From a virus, in IMG/VR virus record IMGVR_UViG_3300024520_000358, positions 1-29,949 of that record: a stretch of 29,949 bases of DNA; one strand, 5' to 3'. Position numbers and translations under genes: made by a program. The notes below the pieces were generated by a model. The model saw only the letters and a program-made list of their open reading frames with translations. It was not told the origin of the DNA and ran no database searches. This document shows positions 22,899 to 28,841 of this stretch, piece after piece. The number at the start of each line of letters is the position of its first letter. Positions within the stretch are counted from its first letter, which is position 1.

Positions 22899-23256
22899 AG
22901 ATTACAACGGTTGGGTCAACCGTGAATCGTGGTGTTTTAATTTGCATCTGCGTAATGATGAAGGCCTGTATAACATGGCTCTTGATGCTGCCCAGGTTGG
23001 CATGGATAAGGCCCAACACATGCAATGTGAGTTCCCTGAACTTACGGTTAAGCCTGACCTGTTCGTTGGTGAGGCCATTATGAAGATGATGACTGAAATC
23101 TATAATGACGCTATAGATGTGCTCCTCAGTGGGCAGTCGGGTGGCGCTGTAGCTGACACGCTGCGGATGTTCGTCGAAATTGGGTCATGCTGGCGTGTCG
23201 ATCTCGGTGAGATCGGTTCGGCCTGGATCGAGGACCTAGAGGAGGTGGGTGCGTGA
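22888..23256 (+). CDS. Conserved phage protein of the 'NGWxNRExW..NL.L.NDEGLY' type (122 aa)
   Basis: The N-terminus 'YNGWVNRESWCFNLHLRNDE' and the following 'GLYNMAL' match a small protein family frequent in actinobacterial and other phages that I recall as having no known function. The rest is helical and acidic: 'LFVGEAIMKMMTEIYNDAID' and 'WIEDLEEVGA' at the end. The stop overlaps the GTG of the next gene as GTGA. Its SD is inside a hairpin loop that lies in the end of the upstream gene. Confidence 0.8.
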   Translation: MTNEDYNGWVNRESWCFNLHLRNDEGLYNMALDAAQVGMDKAQHMQCEFPELTVKPDLFVGEAIMKMMTEIYNDAIDVLLSGQSGGAVADTLRMFVEIGSCWRVDLGEIGSAWIEDLEEVGA

Positions 23257-23423
23257 GTTTGCCACCTGTGCCTACATATCCAGGGTTTTTGCTGGTGTTG
23301 TGTGTGGTCATGTTTGTGTGTGGCTGTTATGACCTGAGTCGGGCCTATTGGGCACGGGAACGTGCCCGTGGCTCGGAGTACTGGCAGGCTTTATTGGATT
23401 CGGAGTTTCGGAAACGAGGCTGA
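23253..23423 (+). CDS. Small single-pass membrane protein (56 aa)
   Basis: GTG at 23253 gives a 56-residue protein that overlaps the preceding TGA (GTGA) and is served by GAGGAGG 9 nt upstream. It has a short N-terminus 'MSLPPVPTYP', one transmembrane segment 'GFLLVLCVVMFVCGCY' and a charged C-terminal tail 'RAYWARERARGSEYWQALLD'. The N-out/C-in orientation follows from the positive tail. The small size and early timing could suit a membrane effector or superinfection factor; that is speculation. No family is recognised. Confidence 0.6.
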   Translation: MSLPPVPTYPGFLLVLCVVMFVCGCYDLSRAYWARERARGSEYWQALLDSEFRKRG

Positions 23424-23427
23424 AGGT

Positions 23428-23478
23428 GTTGGGTGTTTCTCTCCCCCTCTAGTTTGAGGGGAGAGAAACCCCCACAAC
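23428..23478 (+). repeat. Intergenic hairpin 7
   Basis: GTTGGG...CCCACAAC frames the stem GTTTCTCTCCCC/GGGGAGAGAAAC. It is almost the same as hairpins 1 and 5, with a different loop (CTCTAGTTTGA). Confidence 0.8.
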
Positions 23479-23481
23479 AAG

Positions 23482-23544
23482 AGAATGTAGCTAATAGAGC
23501 GTGGCACCGTGCTGGAGCCAAGGGGTGCAAGTCCCCGCATTCCA
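23482..23544 (+). ncRNA. tRNA-like cloverleaf RNA (uncertain)
   Basis: Four potential helices stand in tRNA order. An acceptor-like GAATGT (23483-23488) pairs with GCATTC (23537-23542). GCT/AGC is D-like (23490-23500). TGGC/GCCA (23502-23520) is anticodon-like. GGGG/CCCC with 7-nt loop TGCAAGT (23522-23536) abuts the acceptor 3' strand as a T-arm does. However the D loop is only 5 nt, the variable loop is 1 nt, position 33 is not U, and the T-stem has 4 pairs. It may be a degenerate tRNA, or an unrelated structured leader. Low confidence. Confidence 0.35.
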
Positions 23545-23571
23545 CGATGCTGAGTGAGTGTCCCACCCACT

Positions 23572-23580
23572 TGGTATAAT
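23572..23580 (+). promoter_or_regulatory. Extended -10 promoter for the DUF932 gene
   Basis: TGGTATAAT is a perfect extended -10 (TGn plus TATAAT, 23575-23580). No good -35 is seen, as extended -10 promoters allow. It lies 36 nt upstream of the ATG at 23616. Confidence 0.6.
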
Positions 23581-23597
23581 AAAAACAATTAACAAAT

Positions 23598-23613
23598 ACA
23601 CATGGAGGTGTGT
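23598..23613 (+). promoter_or_regulatory. SD-in-loop hairpin, DUF932 gene
   Basis: ACACA pairs with TGTGT; the loop is exactly TGGAGG. The ATG follows after 2 nt. Confidence 0.7.
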
Positions 23614-23615
23614 TT

Positions 23616-24596
23616 ATGACATGGGAAACAGTAATTGACCACTCTGTTGGTCACGACTTCCTGACCGCCGAGGTTAGCGAGTATGGACGCAACGTCGTTG
23701 ACGTAGCGTCTGAGGTGAGTGCCAACTTCGGTTGCCACATTTCACCGAAAGGGTATTTGGACCCGATAACAAACCAGTTTGTTGTCCCCAAGTATGAGAC
23801 AGGTAACAAGCGTGGCAAACCACGTGGCCTGTATGTGTTGCGTAATGACACGATGGAACCCCTCGGGGATCACTCGGGTCGGTACCCACATCGTGATGGC
23901 TATAAGCATGTGTTCGAGACAATCGAAACGTTGTTTCCGAATTCTTGCACCGACATCACTGTGTTCGGTAAAGGTGAACGCCTTGCGATTACACAACAGA
24001 TCAGTGACCGTATCGAAATTGTGGACGGTGATTGGATTGACCCGATTGTAATTACAATCATGTCACTCAATGGTGTGTGGCCTACAGGTATGTTTGCGTT
24101 TGACTATCGCATTAGCTGTGCAAATATTCTTAACCTTGCGGATGCTTTCATTAAGGTGAAAGCAACTAAGAATCACGACGACATGTTGACCTTTAGGTCT
24201 GCTGTGTTGGAGGCTTCACGGGTTGAGAGTGAGCAGGTTGCGACGTTTGCTCGGAAGCTGTCACAGTCAACACTTAGTGACAGTGCGTTCTATCGGATGC
24301 TTAACCGTGTGCTGCCAATAGCTCCAGAGTCTGCGGCAACTAAAACGAAGAACGTTGTAGATGCGAAACGTGCTGCGATTCTGAACGCTTGGTCACAAGA
24401 AACTAATGGTGACTGGGGTAATGGATGGCTCGCTTACAATGCATTTCAGGGTGCGGAACAGCACCGAATTAACCAAGGATTTAAGGACACGACTGCTGCG
24501 AAGCAGAAAGGTCTTATCAAATCCTTGGACGGTAAGACACCTATAGCTGACGCTGCGGAGGAGTATCTCCGTGAGCAGTTGTTGGTGGGTGCCTAA
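23616..24596 (+). CDS. DUF932-family phage protein (326 aa)
   Basis: ATG at 23616 follows the SD hairpin. The 326-aa protein matches the DUF932 layout: 'YVLRNDTMEPLGDHSGRYPH' near residue 75, 'VFETIETLF', 'FGKGERLAITQQISDRIEIV', then 'PIVITIMSLNGVWPTGMFAF' and 'DYRISCANIL' with conserved Arg, Cys and Asn. The C-terminal 'GDWGNGWLAYNAFQGAEQHR' matches family members that end 'T.W....A...Y..H'. DUF932 is abundant in phages and plasmids and its function is not known to me. The gene has its own extended -10 promoter. The coding DNA includes a perfect 16-nt palindrome at 24044-24059. Confidence 0.8.
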   Translation: MTWETVIDHSVGHDFLTAEVSEYGRNVVDVASEVSANFGCHISPKGYLDPITNQFVVPKYETGNKRGKPRGLYVLRNDTMEPLGDHSGRYPHRDGYKHVFETIETLFPNSCTDITVFGKGERLAITQQISDRIEIVDGDWIDPIVITIMSLNGVWPTGMFAFDYRISCANILNLADAFIKVKATKNHDDMLTFRSAVLEASRVESEQVATFARKLSQSTLSDSAFYRMLNRVLPIAPESAATKTKNVVDAKRAAILNAWSQETNGDWGNGWLAYNAFQGAEQHRINQGFKDTTAAKQKGLIKSLDGKTPIADAAEEYLREQLLVGA

Positions 24597-24608
24597 GGTA
24601 AGATAATC

Positions 24609-24735
24609 GAGGGGGGCCAGGTGATACCTAACGGTATACCTCCCTCCTCGGTTCCCCCCCTCCAGGGGTGCGTCTGGGTTATCAACGCACTTCCTCGGTG
24701 TATCACACCCCTCACAAAGTGAGGGTGTGATGCAC
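24609..24735 (+). other. Highly structured intergenic RNA segment
   Basis: GAGGGGGG (24609-24616) pairs with CCCCCCTC (24655-24662) around an inner AGGTGATACC/GGTATACCT stem. GTGCGT pairs with ACGCAC (24668-24690). A long stem with one bulge, ATCACACC-CTCAC with GTGAG-GGTGTGAT (24698-24735), follows. No U-run is present. The segment lies between the DUF932 gene and the 122-aa gene and could be a terminator region or a leader element. Confidence 0.6.
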
Positions 24736-24773
24736 CTGAGATAAACAAATCCACAAACCATAGGAGGTTACAA

Positions 24774-25142
24774 ATGTGGGTATTCAATGAGGACGGTTTC
24801 TTTTCGACCGTCGTAGATAGAGATGATCCAACGGTGTTGGCTGTGCGTAGTCGTGACGAAATGTCGATAGCTCGCTTTTGTCGGCATGTGGGCATAGATC
24901 CCCATGTGGAAGCTGTGTTTACACCTGAACGGGATTACCAGGTTCGGGTTCGTGTTCCGAAGGCCGTTTGGGTTGGGTACATGGCAAGCAAAGCTGACGG
25001 ACTGGATTATGTGGACTACAAGTCACACATGACCGAACGTATGCACGCTGGTGGCTTTCAGTTCAAGCAACTCAAAACGCTAAGTGCGATTTGGGCCATC
25101 ATGGTGGACCACTGGGAAGTCCGAAGCATGGACGATCGGTAA
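24774..25142 (+). CDS. Conserved hypothetical protein, 'MW-F-x-x-G-F-S' type (122 aa)
   Basis: The protein begins 'MWVFNEDGFFSTVVDRDDPT' followed by 'VLAVRSRDEMSIARFC', and later 'YQVRVRVPKAVWVGYMASKA', 'DGLDYVDYKSHMTE' and a helical end. I recognise this layout from small uncharacterised proteins in actinobacteria and their phages (N-terminal beta part, then a DY..FK motif). The SD TAGGAGG is 7 nt upstream, partly in a weaker AACC/GGTT stem. The TAA overlaps the ATG of the endolysin-like gene by one base, so the two are translationally coupled. Confidence 0.75.
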   Translation: MWVFNEDGFFSTVVDRDDPTVLAVRSRDEMSIARFCRHVGIDPHVEAVFTPERDYQVRVRVPKAVWVGYMASKADGLDYVDYKSHMTERMHAGGFQFKQLKTLSAIWAIMVDHWEVRSMDDR

Positions 25143-25477
25143 TGAATATTTGGTTGGCTATTTGGGCCATCCTTGACTTTGCGTCGGTGAGTGATGAGCC
25201 ACCGAACGCAGAGATCCCCGCAGTTGTATGCGAATACTTCGCAGATGACTGTGTTAGGGCGCTGGGGATTGCGTGGTGCGAGTCACTACACAATCCCCGT
25301 GCCTATAACGGGGAGGATCATGGCTTATTTCAAATTAACAAACATTATTGGGGGGACGTATTTGCTGACAGATGGCCGATGAGGTTCGAGGTCGAGCAGT
25401 CAACAAGGTTTGCTCACCACATTTTTTCACACTCACGGGGCCAATGGTCCTTGTGGACTTGCGGGAGGATCAAGTAA
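25142..25477 (+). CDS. Small lysozyme/transglycosylase-like endolysin with signal-like N-terminus (111 aa)
   Basis: ATG at 25142 (TAATG overlap) gives 111 aa. The N-terminus 'MNIWLAIWAILDFASVS' looks like a signal sequence or anchor. The domain holds 'ALGIAWCESLHNPRAYNGED' and 'HGLFQINKHYW', the SLT/lysozyme motif with catalytic Glu (E47) followed by GLFQIN. Cysteines at 30, 37, 46 and near the C-terminus may form disulfides outside the cell. It should cut peptidoglycan during lysis or entry. It is very short and has no wall-binding domain. The next gene starts right after its TAA. Confidence 0.8.
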   Translation: MNIWLAIWAILDFASVSDEPPNAEIPAVVCEYFADDCVRALGIAWCESLHNPRAYNGEDHGLFQINKHYWGDVFADRWPMRFEVEQSTRFAHHIFSHSRGQWSLWTCGRIK

Positions 25478-26308
25478 ATGGGAACGAAAAAAGAGGTTAA
25501 AGACAAAAAAGTTTGTAGTGACTGTGGTGACCGTTTAGTCACAGGCAAAGGTGCTCGTGGTCTATGTGCCAGTTGCTATGGCCGACACTACGCTCGGGGA
25601 ACACTAAGCGACATACGACCTGCTAAAAGACGTTTGAAAGTAACAGCTACTTGTGTGTCTGTTATTGCTGCACACTGCAAAAAAAGAAATGGTGTGTGGG
25701 AACTTTTCTATTACCACGACACAGGTGTTCCTCCTACAGAAAATTACAAATGTGGGGGTTGCGAAAAAGCAGAGTTGTTTCGCATTCGTGGGGAAGAACG
25801 AGCACGTCTAAAGAAAAAACAAATATTAGAAAAGAGACGTTGGCAAGCGTCTACGTTGGGTGACCTTTGGGGTTTACCGTGGATTGAGAAAGTTCCTTAT
25901 TGGATTAACCCTGATTTCATTCCTGCGATGCCTAGGAATGGGGGTAAAGGGTTTGGGGGTGCTGTTGGGAAAACCCTAGGTAAACCATTCGTTGTGCGAG
26001 ATGGAGATTGTTTGCTGTGGCAATCGACCATTGACAGCAAAGGGTATGCGAAAGCAGGTGGCGGTGGTCAGCCGTCGAAAAGAGTGCATCGTTTGGTTGT
26101 GGCTTGGGCACAAAACGATGGGGTGGCTTTACCTAGGGACCAGTGCGTTCACCACATTTGTGGGAATAGGAATTGCGTGAATCCTGACCATTTACAAATA
26201 GTGAGTTATCAAGAAAATAGTAGTGAAGCTCAAAGAGCCAAAATGCTACGAGAAGAAATTGCTGAACTTAAAGCTGAGATACGGCGACTGAAACGGAAAG
26301 CCGCATGA
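25478..26308 (+). CDS. HNH endonuclease with N-terminal zinc finger (276 aa)
   Basis: The N-terminal CxxC...CxxC zinc finger ('KVCSDCGDRLVTGKGARGLC' continuing 'ASCYGRHYARG') is followed by a linker, a second CxxC ('CGGCEK'), and the HNH nuclease core 'QCVHHICGNRNCVNPDHLQI' with its His-His, Asn and His residues near residues 224-242. The C-terminal 'REEIAELKAEIRRLKRK' is a short coiled coil. Such free-standing enzymes are usually homing endonucleases in phage genomes. It overlaps the next HNH gene by ATGA. The two share layout, including the coiled-coil tail. Confidence 0.88.
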   Translation: MGTKKEVKDKKVCSDCGDRLVTGKGARGLCASCYGRHYARGTLSDIRPAKRRLKVTATCVSVIAAHCKKRNGVWELFYYHDTGVPPTENYKCGGCEKAELFRIRGEERARLKKKQILEKRRWQASTLGDLWGLPWIEKVPYWINPDFIPAMPRNGGKGFGGAVGKTLGKPFVVRDGDCLLWQSTIDSKGYAKAGGGGQPSKRVHRLVVAWAQNDGVALPRDQCVHHICGNRNCVNPDHLQIVSYQENSSEAQRAKMLREEIAELKAEIRRLKRKAA

Positions 26309-27009
26309 CCGAATTCAAACCCTACGCAGACAAGCGAGGGTACACCGACACCTCTTGGCCTGACCGCATCAAGCGTTACAGGGACCAAGGGTGTTGGGCC
26401 ATCATGCCTGACGGTACCGTTTGCGTCAGAAGTAGAAAGACAAGCAAAGAGTGGGATGGGCCAGGGTCCGTGGACGGGCGCATAGCGCTGTGTGCTGGGC
26501 ACGCTACACGATTCATTAAATACGGTAACCCTCGTACAGATATTTTTTTGAACCTACAACTAGGGATGACGTTTGAGCAGCGTGTAGAGCATTACATGAA
26601 TCCCGCAAATAAGTACGTCACTATCCAAAATCTTGGTTACTACACGCCGTGTATCATTTGGGAACGAAGCCGTATCCAAAGAGGATACGGCATCGTGAGT
26701 AGCAGAGTAGTCAATGAAGCCTGTGGTAAAGCTGAGAACTATCGCAGCAACATGCTGGTACATCGGATGATGTGGATTTACCACAACGGTTTAATTGAGG
26801 ATGGAGAAGAAGTTGACCATCTTTGTCATAAGAAACCGTGTTGCAACATAAACCATTTAGAACTTAAAAGTAGATCGGTTCACCGAGCAGACACTCGGAT
26901 GCACTCAGTCATAATATTTGAAAAAAATTTAAGAATCGCTGAACTGGAGAAAGAACTTGCCGAAATTAAATTACGGACAAGCACGAACGCCAAGAAAAAG
27001 ACGGCATAA
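26305..27009 (+). CDS. Second HNH endonuclease (234 aa)
   Basis: This gene starts at the ATGA overlap with the first HNH gene. The N-terminal part has a Cys-based motif 'QGCWAIMPDGTVCVRSRKTS' with 'LCAGHATRFIKYGNP', likely a zinc knuckle. The nuclease core is 'EEVDHLCHKKPCCNINHLEL' (HNH residues DH, N, H). The C-terminal helix 'RIAELEKELAEIKL' matches the coiled coil of the upstream paralogue. A homing or packaging-site nuclease role is the usual alternative. The two adjacent copies look like a tandem duplication that diverged. Confidence 0.85.
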   Translation: MTEFKPYADKRGYTDTSWPDRIKRYRDQGCWAIMPDGTVCVRSRKTSKEWDGPGSVDGRIALCAGHATRFIKYGNPRTDIFLNLQLGMTFEQRVEHYMNPANKYVTIQNLGYYTPCIIWERSRIQRGYGIVSSRVVNEACGKAENYRSNMLVHRMMWIYHNGLIEDGEEVDHLCHKKPCCNINHLELKSRSVHRADTRMHSVIIFEKNLRIAELEKELAEIKLRTSTNAKKKTA

Positions 27010-27193
27010 CTGCAAAGGTGAACCCTCCCGCAACCATTACAGCAACGGTTGTAGATGTGAGGGATGCCAGAATGCTTGGTCTAAATACAAGAAAGAACGT
27101 AAACCCCGTGGCGGGGTGCGTCGAGACAATCCCCTAATCGAGCACGATGCTTTCACTAGGGAACAGATTTTGAAGGCACGAGAAACCAGTTGA
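26957..27193 (+). CDS. Small zinc-finger protein of the 'GCRCEGC..AW' type (78 aa)
   Basis: A TTG at 26957 with GGAG 8 nt upstream gives 78 aa; the start is uncertain because the N-terminus overlaps the HNH gene by 53 nt. The core 'NHYSNGCRCEGCQNAWSKYK' is a Cys motif seen in many phage proteins ('H.....Y..KCRC..C...W..Y'), probably a zinc finger with a basic tail. A nucleic-acid-binding regulator is plausible. After it comes the second promoter region. Confidence 0.7.
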   Translation: MPKLNYGQARTPRKRRHNCKGEPSRNHYSNGCRCEGCQNAWSKYKKERKPRGGVRRDNPLIEHDAFTREQILKARETS

Positions 27194-27217
27194 GACACCG
27201 AACGTCTGTAGCGTTGG

Positions 27218-27304
27218 TTGCGCGCGAGACAGGTGTTCGCTATACTCAGTAATTACTCAGTGCCCCCCAATCATGGAAGGTGATTGGGGGATACTCAGTA
27301 CCAA
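27218..27304 (+). promoter_or_regulatory. Second early promoter with operator and leader hairpin (copy 2)
   Basis: TTGCGC (-35, 27218-27223), 17-nt spacer, TATACT (-10, 27241-27246). The sequence from 27241 to 27261 matches copy 1 at 20156-20176 with one difference (C for G at position 7). Then a 10-bp hairpin CCCCCAATCA/TGATTGGGGG (27264-27290) of unrelated sequence, and the same 15-mer GATACTCAGTACCAA (27290-27304) plus an extra ACTCAGTG. It drives the replication module starting at 27338. Confidence 0.75.
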
Positions 27305-27337
27305 CTCAGTGTCACACCCTCCTGAGAAACTAGATGT

Positions 27338-28138
27338 ATGAAGAAATATCCACTACACAGAGACAGCGACGGACGATGGGTCCACGATTGGGTTCGCCAA
27401 TCGTCCATCAAGACCGCCGATATGTGCTTAGAAAGATTCCGAAACACTATCTTTGGACTTGTAAGCGAAGAAACAAAAGACGCCGCCACACTGGGTACTG
27501 CCTGTCACGCAGTCGCAGAGGACGCTCTCAACACCCGCATAGGGGGAGGAGAGATGACTGAGCAAGACATGGTTGACGCATTTGAGATGCACTGGGAGGA
27601 GCTACTCCCCACCATAGAGGTGTGGAACAGTTATTCAGGTGAGAGCGCTTACGCAGCGGGGCTACGCAAGATCGAGTCGTGGCGCACCGAAGTTCTGCCT
27701 GGCCTAAAGCCAGTAGCAGTCGAAGAATATTTCAATTTACCTTTCCATGAAGATGACAGCAGGGTCGTCAACTTCTCAGGGACGATTGACCTAGTAGAAG
27801 AGGACAGGCTGTGGGACTGGAAGTTCCCTGGCCGTGACTACAGCAGGGAGAAATGGCAGTACGAAAGATGGGATGTTCAGTCAATGGCCTACTGCTGGGC
27901 AAAAGACATTTCTAATTTCTCTTATGCGATCATGCACCCTAAAGGGGTTGGTCGCATGGATATAGTTCGAGACAAAAACCATAGTGAATGGTTACGTCAA
28001 AAGGTCTTGGGGTTATGCCGCATCGTGGAACAGCAGGTGGGAACGTACCCGCTTGGTGACGATGGTTGGTGGTGCTCCGAGAAATGGTGCCCAGCGTGGG
28101 CACGGTGCAAAGGCGCAACAATAGGAGGCGCAAACTGA
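27338..28138 (+). CDS. PD-(D/E)XK exonuclease, RecB/Cas4-like, with likely Fe-S cluster (266 aa)
   Basis: Motifs run in family order: 'TLGTACHAVAE' (H57), 'VNFSGTIDLVEE' (D151), 'LWDWKFPG' (D160, K162) and 'QSMAYCWA' (Q181, Y185). Cysteines C30, C246, C251 and C257 ('WWCSEKWCPAWARCKG') have the one-plus-three arrangement that binds a 4Fe-4S cluster in AddB/Cas4-type nucleases. The enzyme should trim DNA ends, probably for phage recombination or replication. It is first in the operon behind the second promoter. The start at 27338 has only a weak SD; the 27334 ATG is in another frame. Confidence 0.82.
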   Translation: MKKYPLHRDSDGRWVHDWVRQSSIKTADMCLERFRNTIFGLVSEETKDAATLGTACHAVAEDALNTRIGGGEMTEQDMVDAFEMHWEELLPTIEVWNSYSGESAYAAGLRKIESWRTEVLPGLKPVAVEEYFNLPFHEDDSRVVNFSGTIDLVEEDRLWDWKFPGRDYSREKWQYERWDVQSMAYCWAKDISNFSYAIMHPKGVGRMDIVRDKNHSEWLRQKVLGLCRIVEQQVGTYPLGDDGWWCSEKWCPAWARCKGATIGGAN

Positions 28139-28139
28139 T

Positions 28140-28841
28140 ATGGCATGGAAACCAATGGAACCGCATGAGCGGGAGAGTATAGAAGCCCAAGTGATCCTGA
28201 AAGGTGCTGTCGAGTTGACAGCAGCGCAGGTAACAATGAACACCACAGATCCTAACGAGGATATTTTGACGACGTTGACGGATAATGCCGCAGCGCTGAC
28301 GAACATCCTTACGGATGTCAAAACCCAATTAGGATCACTTGCTCCAGTAGCAGCAGCGGTACAGCTAGAAGCTCAAGCTGTAGCGAAAGTGAATCAGGCA
28401 TTCACAGGGGGGGATCGTAAGCAGAGCTTGTACCTAGATGATGATGACTACGACGGAGTGCACAAAATATTTATGGCTGAGAAGAATGCTGGTGTTGTGT
28501 ATGCGTCCAAAGATTCTGCGTTTATGGATAACCAGGCAATCCGTAAGCTCTTTCAAACAGGGGTTCGTCAGTTTCCTGGCGACTATTGGGCAGATTCGAT
28601 GCGAGGTAAAGACATTCCGCAAACCAAAACAGGAAAATGTGGACTAGGTGACTTCAAACTAAAGAAAGGATTGTCTGTCGGTGAAGATGGGCAAGCCTTT
28701 GTTGGTCAAGGCGACGGTAACCATCCTCTTGCAAGTAAGAGTGGTTACTTCGCTGGACTACAGAAGAACACCCCGTGGTCGTGGCCTGAGCGTCCTGAGC
28801 CAGTGGACCCGCAGGGTTGGCTAGCTGGGATTAGTGGCTGA
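28140..28841 (+). CDS. Hypothetical protein in the recombination module (233 aa)
   Basis: ATG at 28140 lies one base after the TGA of the exonuclease. The 233-aa protein has a helical N-terminus ('EVLKGAVELTAAQV'-like, residues 15-35), then a long Ala/Leu-rich segment 'NAAALTNILTDVKTQLGSLA', a loop 'GDRKQSLYLDDDDYDGVHKI', and a Gly/Asp-rich C-terminal half ending 'EPVDPQGWLAGISG'. No family is recognised. Location between an exonuclease and a RecA-like ATPase suggests a single-strand annealing or ssDNA-binding role, but nothing in the sequence proves this. Confidence 0.65.
   Translation: MAWKPMEPHERESIEAQVILKGAVELTAAQVTMNTTDPNEDILTTLTDNAAALTNILTDVKTQLGSLAPVAAAVQLEAQAVAKVNQAFTGGDRKQSLYLDDDDYDGVHKIFMAEKNAGVVYASKDSAFMDNQAIRKLFQTGVRQFPGDYWADSMRGKDIPQTKTGKCGLGDFKLKKGLSVGEDGQAFVGQGDGNHPLASKSGYFAGLQKNTPWSWPERPEPVDPQGWLAGISG

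Noticed and set aside
20564-23478. CRISPR array
   Set aside because: The repeated hairpins are separated by whole genes rather than short equal spacers, and there are no cas genes; the Cas4-like nuclease is a phage-type exonuclease.
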